A DNA stretch of 49,146 nt from Verrucomicrobiia bacterium (GTDB lineage Bacteria > Verrucomicrobiota > Verrucomicrobiia > Opitutales > Opitutaceae): contig WYBX01000044.1 in assembly GCA_011525695.1 (NCBI GenBank), forward strand, positions 1 through 49,146, written 5' to 3'. The notes below the pieces were generated by a model. That model saw only the letters and a program-made list of their open reading frames with translations, searched no databases and was not told where the DNA came from. Shown one piece after another: positions 43,590-49,146 of the stretch (positions are counted from its first letter, which is position 1; every line of letters starts with the position of its first letter). Both the position numbers and the translations under genes were made by a program.

Positions 43590-44499
43590 TTCCGTCGCGT
43601 TCGCCGGGACGCTGGCAACGCCGGGGGCCTGGCTCGCGTGGGCCGAGCAGGCCTATGCACGCGAGCAGCTCGCCGTCGGCCAGGTCGCCACGAATGCCCA
43701 CGATGAGGCGCTTTACCTGATTTTGCATATGCTGGATCTGCCGCTCGACAGCGATCCCGGTGTCCTGGATCGCCGGCTGACACGGGCGCAATCCGCCCGG
43801 CTCGAGGCGCTGTTTCACCGTCGGATCCGGGACCGGGTTCCCGCGGCCTACCTCACCCGCGAGGCTTGGTTGGGCGAGCACCGGTTCTACGTGGACGAAC
43901 GCGTCATCATCCCGCGCAGCTATTTCCTCGAACTGATCCCAACGCAGCTCGGGCGCTGGCTGCCGGCGGGCGGTGATGGGCGCCGCGTAGTGGATGTCTG
44001 CACTGGCTCTGGTTGTCTTGCGATCCTGCTCGCGCACCATTTCCCCCGGGCGAGGGTGGATGCCTGCGACCTTTCCGCCGCGGCGCTGGAGGTCGCCCGG
44101 ATCAATGTCGACGCCCACCGGCTGGCCGGAAGAGTCCGGCTCTTCCAAGGTGATCTGCTGGCGGCGCTGCCCGCCGGACGGTACACGGTGATCCTGAGCA
44201 ACCCGCCCTATGAACCGAGCCGACTGGTCGACGCGCAACCGCCGGAATTCGCGGCGGAGCCGCGGATGGCGCATGATGGCGGAGCGGATGGGCTCGCGAT
44301 CATTCGCCGGCTGCTGGCACAGGCGCCGGCGCGGCTGGAGCCGGACGGGATCGTGATGATCGAGGTCGGTGGATTGCGCCGCGCGATCGATCGCGAGTTC
44401 GCCGCGCTCAAACCGCGGTGGCTCGCCACCGCCGATGGCGCGGACTGCGTGGTGGTGTTTCAAGCGAAGCGGCTGATGACCCACGCGTGCCGGATTTAG
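43570..44499 (+). CDS. PrmB/HemK-type protein-(glutamine-N5) methyltransferase
   Basis: This 309-residue SAM-dependent enzyme has an N-terminal helical domain (about 1-100) ending VPAAYLTREAWLGEHRFYVDERVIIPRSYFLELI, a ribosomal-protein-binding hallmark of PrmB. The SAM motif is VVDVCTGSGCLAILLAHHFPRARVDACDLS. The catalytic NPPY occurs in ILSNPPYEPSRLVDAQPPEF, followed by EPRMAHDGGADGLAIIRRLL, which favours PrmB (ribosomal protein L3) over PrmC (release factors). ATG 43570 lies inside the end of the membrane protein gene, so translation is likely coupled. The product is cytoplasmic. Confidence 0.88.
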   Translation: MKKNRADSVAFAGTLATPGAWLAWAEQAYAREQLAVGQVATNAHDEALYLILHMLDLPLDSDPGVLDRRLTRAQSARLEALFHRRIRDRVPAAYLTREAWLGEHRFYVDERVIIPRSYFLELIPTQLGRWLPAGGDGRRVVDVCTGSGCLAILLAHHFPRARVDACDLSAAALEVARINVDAHRLAGRVRLFQGDLLAALPAGRYTVILSNPPYEPSRLVDAQPPEFAAEPRMAHDGGADGLAIIRRLLAQAPARLEPDGIVMIEVGGLRRAIDREFAALKPRWLATADGADCVVVFQAKRLMTHACRI

Positions 44500-44509
44500 C
44501 CGCCGTGGA

Positions 44510-44526
44510 AGCGGCATCTTGCCGCT
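44510..44526. repeat. Intergenic hairpin, GTGGAAGCGGC type, copy 2
   Basis: A perfect 7-bp stem AGCGGCA/TGCCGCT has loop TCT and is preceded by GTGGA, matching 3685-3701 with a compensated base pair. It lies between the convergent methyltransferase and rhodanese genes. Confidence 0.65.
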
Positions 44527-44568
44527 GAAGATCACTCCTCAATGCATTCCCACGGCGTCTGCCAACGG

Positions 44569-44985
44569 TCACTTGTTTCCGGCGGTCGGCTTCACCTCGC
44601 GCATCGGCAGCCCGGCATCGATCCAATCCTGCAGCCCGCCCGCATTCGCCACGTCAAGACCCTGCCCGGCGAGCGCCTCGGCGACCGTCCCGGAGCGCCG
44701 GCCGGTGCGGCAATAAACAATGATCTTCTTGTCGTGATTGGCGGCGAGAAATCCCTTCCACTCTCGTTGCTCGCCGTCGAAGTCGCTCTTGGCCAGCAGG
44801 ACGGCCGGCCGCGCGACGCCGGTCTTTTCCCATTCGGCCGGTTCGCGCACATCCACTAGCACCGCCTTGTCCGCCGCCACCAGCGCTGCCGCCTCGGTGG
44901 GCGCAATCCTCGGAGCCTCCGCGCCGAAGGCAGCGAGCGGCGCAACGAGTAGGAGCCAGAGAAAGCGCCCGGCCGTGGCCATCAT
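44569..44985 (-). CDS. Exported single-domain rhodanese
   Basis: A signal peptide (GRFLWLLLVAPLAAFGAEA) is followed by one rhodanese domain of about 110 residues. VLVDVREPAEWEKTGVA is the N-terminal CH2A-type motif. The active loop is C92-RTGRRSG, preceded by KKIIVYC, and the domain closes ANAGGLQDWIDAGLPM. Cys92 would carry a persulfide in sulfur transfer. I chose the ATG at 44985 since it places the signal peptide at the start. An upstream ATG at 45078 would add about 30 polar residues. It has 138 residues, is periplasmic, and its sulfur acceptor is not known. Confidence 0.85.
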   Translation of the reverse strand: MMATAGRFLWLLLVAPLAAFGAEAPRIAPTEAAALVAADKAVLVDVREPAEWEKTGVARPAVLLAKSDFDGEQREWKGFLAANHDKKIIVYCRTGRRSGTVAEALAGQGLDVANAGGLQDWIDAGLPMREVKPTAGNK

Positions 44986-45180
44986 CCGGAATCCCGGCGC
45001 CGGCACCGCCGCCACCCGCTCTTGCTCGCACGTGCCATTGGGCCCAAACGGCTTTGAGGATTTCAGGTTCATAATCATGGGAGGATCTTCATCGCTTCGC
45101 AGCTGAAGACAAACCGGGGGTGACAAATGCCAGTCAAGTAGGGCGCACGTCCAACGGCTCGGGTGCAGAATGCCGTCGAA

Positions 45181-45402
45181 TCAGGAGGCTTGCGGAACTG
45201 CCGCCGCCGCTTCGCGCTGCGGAATTTCCCGGGGGCGGGAACGCGGTCGGGCGGTGATGCATTCAAAACCGCTCGGCACAATCCGCTGCGACGCATCCGG
45301 ACGCGAACACCAGTACCATTCGCCGAACGACCCGCGAATTTCCTCCGCAAACTCGCAGGACGGGCCACAGCTTCGAATGACGGAATCGGGACTCGGCATC
45401 AT
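45181..45402 (-). CDS. Small Cys-containing hypothetical protein
   Basis: A 73-residue frame on the same strand as metW reads VIRSCGPSCEFAEEIRGSFGEWYWCSRPDASQRIVPSGFEC. The CxxxC, WYWC and final C spacing, with the 'EW.WC..P' string, looks like a small zinc-binding fold seen in short verrucomicrobial proteins. The C-terminal 25 residues are low-complexity and may not belong. No ribosome binding site stands out. It could be a chance frame. I list it because the Cys pattern is suggestive and the 530-bp gap between the rhodanese and metW genes otherwise has no gene. Confidence 0.33.
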   Translation of the reverse strand: MMPSPDSVIRSCGPSCEFAEEIRGSFGEWYWCSRPDASQRIVPSGFECITARPRSRPREIPQREAAAAVPQAS

Positions 45403-45490
45403 CAGGCGACTCTGGCACCCGCGGACGGCTCCGACCAGCCATCGCTGCCACAGGCAGGCGCTAAGTAGGCATTCTCCTCGCTGCCAAAAG

Positions 45491-45510
45491 AGGCGCTGAC
45501 CGAAGCGCCT
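45491..45510 (-). terminator. Terminator hairpin of the metX-metW unit
   Basis: A perfect 7-bp stem AGGCGCT/AGCGCCT encloses six bases. On the minus strand it is followed by CTTTT. It lies 6 bp beyond the metW stop. Confidence 0.68.
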
Positions 45511-45515
45511 GCAGG

Positions 45516-46157
45516 TTATCGCGCCAGATCGTAGAGAGCGTAGCCCGCGAAGAGGTTTGGCGCGGTGCGGCAGGGGTCACGCCAGTTGCCCGCGAGATGG
45601 GCCCAACGGGTGATCGCGATGCCCTTGGCCACGCAAAAATGTTCGAAATCCGCAATCGTGACCGGGTTCGCCGGCCTGCTCTCGAACCACTCGGTGAGGT
45701 AGACCTCGTTCCGGATCTTGCGTCCGAGAAAGAGCATGTTCAGCCGATTCTTCCAGAATCCATGATTGACGAACCCGACCGTCAGCGAGCGTCCCACGCG
45801 CAAGGCCTCGAGGATGACGGCGGTGGGATCGTCGAGTTCGTGCACGGTGCGGGAGCAGATGACCCGGTCGAAGTGCTTGTCGGGAAAGGCGCGCATGAAC
45901 TCCATCATGTCGCCCTGGTAGGCGGAGAGCCCGCGCCGTACGCAGGCGGTGATGTTGCCGAACTCGAGATCGACCCCGGTGGCCGAGACCTGCTTGGTCT
46001 GGACCAGGTAATCCAGCAGCGCGCCCGCTCCGCAGCCGAGATCGAGCACCCGGGTGTTGGGCTCGACCCAGTCCCCGATGATCTGCATGTCGACCGTCCG
46101 CTTCTCAACGAGCCGGGTGTCGCCGCCGGCTTTGGAGGATGTGCGTACGTTTGTCAT
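45516..46157 (-). CDS. metW: MetW-like class I SAM-dependent methyltransferase
   Basis: This 213-residue protein has LVEKRTVDMQIIGDWVEPNTRVLDLGCGAGALLDYL, the conserved start of MetW, with the SAM glycine motif at about residues 37-51. YQGDMMEFMRAFPDKHFDRVICSRTVHELDDP and VGFVNHGFWKNRLNMLFLG follow, both typical. MetW accompanies MetX in many bacteria and is needed for full homoserine acetyltransferase activity. It lies downstream of metX on the same strand after a 183-bp gap with hairpins. I keep the ATG at 46157; a later ATG at 46088 would cut into the family's usual N-terminus. Confidence 0.9.
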   Translation of the reverse strand: MTNVRTSSKAGGDTRLVEKRTVDMQIIGDWVEPNTRVLDLGCGAGALLDYLVQTKQVSATGVDLEFGNITACVRRGLSAYQGDMMEFMRAFPDKHFDRVICSRTVHELDDPTAVILEALRVGRSLTVGFVNHGFWKNRLNMLFLGRKIRNEVYLTEWFESRPANPVTIADFEHFCVAKGIAITRWAHLAGNWRDPCRTAPNLFAGYALYDLAR

Positions 46158-46183
46158 CGTGCTGATGTCATCGGCAATTATGC

Positions 46184-46252
46184 GAGCACCGCAAGGTGCT
46201 CTTCCGCCAAACCGTGACTCACGCTTGTTCCGGCGGTCCGCGCAGCGGACCG
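46184..46252. repeat. Two perfect hairpins in the metX-metW gap
   Basis: GAGCACC-GCAA-GGTGCTC (46184-46201, with a stable GNRA-type tetraloop) and CGGTCCGC-GCA-GCGGACCG (46234-46252). Neither has a long T tract. They may slow or process the metX-metW transcript. Confidence 0.6.
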
Positions 46253-46340
46253 TACTAACGAGGCGTTTGCGGCTACCCTGGCCGTGAACCCCAGATTCCC
46301 AGGTGCCCTCAACTGTTGAGCGGCCAGAGATCGCGCCTCG

Positions 46341-47537
46341 TTAAATGCTGTAGTCGAAGACATAGGATTGGCCTCGGTCCAGGAAGCCGCGCACCAGCGT
46401 GTAGAGTTCCTCCGACTCGAGGAGGAACGAATCGTGGCCGAGATCGGTGTCGAGTTCCGCGTAGCTCGCGCGCTTTCCGGCGCGGAGCAATGCCAGCGCC
46501 AGGGCGCGGTTCTGGTCAGGCGGAAAGAGCCAGTCGCTGGTGAACCCGACGATCAGGGTCTCCGCCTCGACCGCGGCATAGGCGGCCTCGAGCGAGCCGT
46601 GCGCCTGGGCGAGATCGAACTGGTCGAGGGCGCGGGTGATGTAGAGGTAGGAATTTGCATCGAACCGGTTGATGAAGCTCTGCCCCTGATAGCGCAGGTA
46701 GCCCTCGACCTCGAATTGCGGCTCGAAGGTGTAGGCATCGGCGTGCGCGCTGTCCTTTTTGCGCCGGCCGAATTTCCGATCCATGCTCGCATCGGAAACG
46801 TAGGTGATGTGGGCCATCATCCGGGCGATCGCCAGGCCCACCCTGGGTCCGCCATCCTTGGAGTAGTTCCCGCGATTCCAGGCCGGATCCTGCATGATTG
46901 CCTGGCGGCCGACCTCGTTGAAGGCGATCGCCTGGGCGCTTTCCCGCGCGGTGGTTGCCATCGCGATGACGCGGCGGACGAACTGCGGGTATTCGATTGC
47001 GAAGAGCTGTGCCTGCATGCCGCCCATCGATCCGCCAATGACCGCGTGCAGCTGCAGCACGCCGAGATGATCCAGCAGCAGCTTCTGGGCGCGCACCATG
47101 TCGTGGATCGTCACGAAGGGGAAGCTGGTGCCATAGGGTGTCCCCGTGGCGGGATTGAGCGAAGACGGCCCGGTGGATCCCTGGCACCCGCCCAGCACGT
47201 TGGCGCAGATCACGTGGAAACGGTCGGTGTCGACCGCCTTGCCGGGACCGATGAGGTTGTTCCACCAGCCCGGCTTCCGATCCTCGGTCGAGTGCCAGCC
47301 GGCGCAGTGATGATCGCCGCTCAATGCATGGCAGATCAGCACCGCATTGTCGCGCGTGGCATTCAGCGTGCCATAGGTCTCGTAACGCAGCGTGAATCCG
47401 GGGATCACCTGCCCGCTCTTGAACGTGAACGGCTGCTGGTGGACGAAGTCGCGCGGCTGGACCACGCCGACGTCGCCCGGCAATGGCCGCCCGGACAAGG
47501 AGCGGACCGCTTGCTCGAGGTCGAGATTCTCAGGCAT
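46341..47537 (-). CDS. metX: Homoserine O-acetyltransferase
   Basis: This 398-residue alpha/beta-hydrolase-fold enzyme acetylates homoserine for methionine synthesis. FTLRYETYGTLNATRDNAVLICHALSGDHHCAGW and CANVLGGCQGSTGPSSLNP are conserved MetX segments. The nucleophile is Ser170 in VIGGSMGGMQ, and the His/Asp partners are in WLFPPDQNRAL and ELDTDLGHDSFLLE. I start at ATG 47537 (MPENLDLEQAVRSLSG), because upstream in-frame residues are not conserved in kind and lie in a hairpin-rich leader. metW follows. No transcript factor gene is nearby, and control may be through the leader RNA. Confidence 0.93.
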   Translation of the reverse strand: MPENLDLEQAVRSLSGRPLPGDVGVVQPRDFVHQQPFTFKSGQVIPGFTLRYETYGTLNATRDNAVLICHALSGDHHCAGWHSTEDRKPGWWNNLIGPGKAVDTDRFHVICANVLGGCQGSTGPSSLNPATGTPYGTSFPFVTIHDMVRAQKLLLDHLGVLQLHAVIGGSMGGMQAQLFAIEYPQFVRRVIAMATTARESAQAIAFNEVGRQAIMQDPAWNRGNYSKDGGPRVGLAIARMMAHITYVSDASMDRKFGRRKKDSAHADAYTFEPQFEVEGYLRYQGQSFINRFDANSYLYITRALDQFDLAQAHGSLEAAYAAVEAETLIVGFTSDWLFPPDQNRALALALLRAGKRASYAELDTDLGHDSFLLESEELYTLVRGFLDRGQSYVFDYSI

Positions 47538-47590
47538 CGGGTGGAACAACAAACCGGGACCATGCGGGCGACGCAAGGGTGCGGGCGGGT

Positions 47591-47644
47591 TATGACGCTG
47601 CGGGAGCCTGGCAACAGCCGTGGTCATACCCTGCACAATTGCAG
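47591..47644 (-). promoter_or_regulatory. Hairpin-rich leader upstream of metX
   Basis: In the sense of metX, hairpin CTGCA-ATTG-TGCAG (47644-47631) is followed by a bulged hairpin closed by TATGAC/GTCATA with inner GCTG/CAGC (47628-47591). This could be an attenuator or unclassified regulatory RNA for the methionine genes. It does not match a SAM riboswitch I can recognise. Confidence 0.35.
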
Positions 47645-47686
47645 CTAAACCGGGACATTTCACACCGCGGGAGCCGCGACCAGCTC

Positions 47687-47721
47687 AGTAGCGAGCATCG
47701 AGTAGCGAGTAGTGAGCATGA
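47687..47721 (+). repeat. Heptamer tandem array 3
   Basis: Five 7-bp units: AGTAGCG, AGCATCG, AGTAGCG, AGTAGTG, AGCATGA. It lies 8 bp outside the left end of the IS element. Confidence 0.8.
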
Positions 47722-47729
47722 TGGTTTTC

Positions 47730-47756
47730 TGTCGAGTCCTGGCCAGAAGTTGACAC
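47730..47756. repeat. Left terminal inverted repeat of the IS3 element
   Basis: 27 bp beginning TGTCGAGTCCTGGCC and ending GTTGACAC. It pairs with 49121-49146. Confidence 0.85.
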
Positions 47757-47895
47757 CCTCTATTAGGGGTTTGGTGGTTTGGAGAGATAGGTAGATTTAA
47801 GGGGAGGGGGTTTGAGGGGGAGGGGGCTTGGCTTCCTCCCCCTCCCCGTATTGTGCGGAGGGGTGGCAGGGGAGGCGGTCAGCCTCCCCGCCCAG

Positions 47896-48714
47896 TCAGG
47901 CGGCCAGTTGGTGGACTTCGTTTGGCGTACGCATTTGCAGGGAAAGATGCGGTCGACGGGTGTTATAGGTCGTGATGGCTTGTCCGATCGCTGTGCGAGC
48001 CTGGGCGCGGGAACGGAACTTGTGATCGAGGTGGAACTCATCTTTGAGAATTCCATTCACCCGCTCGGCATAGCAATTCTCGTAACAGTGGTTCTGCTCC
48101 GTCATGCTGATCGGAAGGCCTCGCTCGTTGAGCACCGCCACGTACTCGCGGCAACAGTACTGACTGCCCCGATCCGAGTGATGGATGGGCCAGCAGTTTG
48201 CCGGCAGCTCCAGGAGCGCCATTTTCAAGGCCTTGATGCCTTCGGCCGCCTGGCTGTTATCGGCGGCATTCCATCCAACGATGCGCCGGGAAACCCGATC
48301 GGTTATCAGGAACAGATAAACAAAGCCTTCGTCCGTCTCGATGAAGGTTAGATCGCTGACCCAAACCTGATTGGGCAGGATGGGCTCCAGATCGTACAGC
48401 TGGTTGCGGTAAACCGGCAGCGCTTGGTCGTAGTAGGTCGTGCGCACTTTCTTCTTCTTTGGGGCCACCAGCAGGTCTTTCTCCCCCAACAGTTCGAAGA
48501 GGTAGTCCCGGCCCACTGGCAAGCCATCCTTGGCGAGCACGCTCTGCAGCTTGCGCGTGCCCAGCCGCGGCATATCGAGGCGCTCGCGGCGGACCACCTC
48601 CAGGATCTGCTCCTGGGCACGGGCCTTCCGCCGCCGGTGGTGGCGCCCCTGATAATAGGCCTGGCGCGACAGTCCGGCCAGCCGACACAGTCCGTTGGTC
48701 GTCACGGTCCTCAC
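47896..48714 (-). CDS. IS3-family transposase OrfB (DDE catalytic domain)
   Basis: This 272-residue integrase-like domain (GTG start at 48714) opens with an HTH_21-like helical part (LSRQAYYQGRHHRRRKARAQEQILEVV). The catalytic triad is visible: Asp in NQVWVSDLTFIETDEGF, Asp in IHHSDRGSQYCCREYV and Glu in HCYENCYAERVNGILKDEF. The C-terminus QAITTYNTRRPHLSLQMRTPNEV is the standard IS3 end. The frame continues open upstream of the GTG into the A9 tract of orfA, so the active product is expected to be an OrfAB fusion made by -1 frameshifting. Nothing indicates inactivation. Confidence 0.93.
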   Translation of the reverse strand: MRTVTTNGLCRLAGLSRQAYYQGRHHRRRKARAQEQILEVVRRERLDMPRLGTRKLQSVLAKDGLPVGRDYLFELLGEKDLLVAPKKKKVRTTYYDQALPVYRNQLYDLEPILPNQVWVSDLTFIETDEGFVYLFLITDRVSRRIVGWNAADNSQAAEGIKALKMALLELPANCWPIHHSDRGSQYCCREYVAVLNERGLPISMTEQNHCYENCYAERVNGILKDEFHLDHKFRSRAQARTAIGQAITTYNTRRPHLSLQMRTPNEVHQLAA

Positions 48715-49106
48715 CTTGGTTCCGGTTTTGGCGTCTCGGATAGCGTCGTGGCGGCTTTTTTTTTGAACTCATCGACATCCATCGCCATGCGCTTGCAGGC
48801 AATCTTCAGATACGCCTCGCCCAGCAGTTCTTTCATGTGGGTGTCGGCCAGCGCTCGCTCCAACTCGCGCACCCGCTTCTTCAATGCCTTCGTTTCATCT
48901 TGTTCAGTCATGGTAGCGATGGTGACTCGTCGCGGCATCAGATCGCTGCGCCCGTACTTGTGCAACCAACGTATTACCGTTGAAGTGCCTCTAATCCTGT
49001 ACGCCCGGGACGCTGCAAAGGGGTTCTTGAACCTGCCGGCTTCCAGTTCGCTGATCACTTGTTGCTTGAATGCTTCGCTGTATCGGATCGTTTCAATCGG
49101 CTTCAT
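48711..49106 (-). CDS. IS3-family OrfA (HTH DNA-binding protein)
   Basis: This 131-residue protein starts at ATG 49106, 15 bp inside the terminal repeat. IETIRYSEAFKQQVISELEAGRF and NPFAASRAYRIRGTSTVIRWLHKYG form the helix-turn-helix that binds the IS ends. TMTEQDETKALKKRVRELERALADTHMKELLGEAYLKIAC is a leucine-zipper-type coil for multimerisation. The last part, EFKKKAATTLSETPKPEPR, spans the slippery run and ends at 48711, 4 bp inside orfB. A TTG at 49127 extends the frame but lies in the terminal repeat. Confidence 0.9.
   Translation of the reverse strand: MKPIETIRYSEAFKQQVISELEAGRFKNPFAASRAYRIRGTSTVIRWLHKYGRSDLMPRRVTIATMTEQDETKALKKRVRELERALADTHMKELLGEAYLKIACKRMAMDVDEFKKKAATTLSETPKPEPR
48755..48764 (-). 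other. Programmed -1 ribosomal frameshift site of the IS3 transposase
   Basis: On the minus strand the run AAAAAAAAAG sits in orfA (codons Lys-Lys-Lys-Ala). Slipping back one base enters the orfB frame, which I read as open through SRHDAIRDAKTGTK to the orfB GTG. This is the classical A-run arrangement for OrfAB synthesis. Confidence 0.82.
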
Positions 49107-49120
49107 TTTTCGTCTGCCGG

Positions 49121-49146
49121 GTGTCAACGTGGGCTAGGACGAGACA
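49121..49146. repeat. Right terminal inverted repeat of the IS3 element
   Basis: 26 bp. On the minus strand it reads TGTCTCGTCCTAGCCC and ends GTTGACAC. The last base of the window is the outermost base of the element. Confidence 0.85.

Larger units (their letters stand above)
47730..49146 (-). mobile_element. IS3-family insertion sequence, about 1417 bp, ending at the window edge
   Basis: Terminal inverted repeats begin TGTC on each side: left 47730-47756, right 49146-49121 read on the minus strand. They share TGTC, GTCCT, GCC and GTTGACAC in order, with a one-base length difference. Inside lie orfA and orfB on the minus strand with a -1 frameshift site. The length and TGT...ACA ends fit IS3. 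The right flank is outside the window, so target duplication cannot be tested. Between the left repeat and orfB, 47757-47895 holds G-rich and C-rich tracts that form strong hairpins, including GGGGAGG/CCTCCCC around GGTCAG. Confidence 0.9.

Noticed and set aside
47581..47640. SAM-I riboswitch-like string GCCTGGCAAC on the plus strand
   Set aside because: It points away from metX toward the IS element, and the other conserved SAM-I parts are missing.

Overview
This window looks like a complete or nearly complete contig from a GC-rich verrucomicrobial genome, most likely of the Opitutaceae type. The reasons are the two Opitutus-like TonB-dependent receptors, a PVC-type dehydrogenase/cytochrome c fusion, several exported sulfatases, a DUF1080 protein, a DUF5009 acyltransferase, and gaps full of small palindromic repeats. 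The taxonomy is inferred from gene content. The last base of the window coincides with the outer end of an IS3-family terminal repeat, and the first 126 bases look like the end of another insertion sequence. This is what an assembly broken at repeats would give. No rRNA, tRNA or CRISPR array was seen.

Layout. (1) 1-4750 is a decayed, gene-poor stretch with a DUF3024 protein, a broken HicB antitoxin, three poorly known proteins, an NTF2-like protein, a truncated gene and dispersed repeats. (2) 4752-12403 on the minus strand is a Cus-type copper/silver efflux cluster: a Cys-rich periplasmic protein, a TolC-family channel, a YHS-type membrane-anchored protein, a CusB-like adaptor and a CusA-like pump. 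A divergent pair at 12500-13290 encodes a small membrane protein and a CnrX-like metal sensor. (3) 13607-28092 is a glycan-use region with a TonB receptor, two sulfatases, a PfkB sugar kinase, a PVC dehydrogenase/cytochrome c, a Gfo/Idh oxidoreductase, a PIG-L deacetylase, a NagB-like deaminase and a DUF1080 hydrolase. (4) 28173-40263 continues the theme with an internally deleted glycoside hydrolase, a pseudopilin, a compact TonB receptor, a VOC protein, an HGSNAT-like acyltransferase, a CehA-type metallohydrolase, a GH20 hexosaminidase, an aminotransferase and a LamG protein. (5) 40341-47537 holds housekeeping genes: a radical SAM protein, a TPR protein, a rhomboid-like zinc-ribbon membrane protein, a PrmB-like methyltransferase, a rhodanese, and metX-metW. 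(6) 47730-49146 is an IS3-family element.

Regions 3 and 4 together suggest breakdown of a sulfated, N-acetylhexosamine-containing glycan: outer-membrane uptake, desulfation, GH20 cleavage, de-N-acetylation, deamination/isomerisation and phosphorylation, with a parallel 3-keto-sugar oxidation route. This pathway is inferred.

The most unusual signal is in the gaps between genes. A dispersed element (complete at 8581, 19652 and 27071, with half copies at 27028 and 42536) is built of two hairpins whose six-base loops are exactly complementary, enclosed by TGGAG/CTCCA arms. Stem and loop changes between copies are compensatory. A second element at 25863 has the same design with different sequence. 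Three unrelated tandem arrays all use a 7-bp unit (18126, 25946, 47687).
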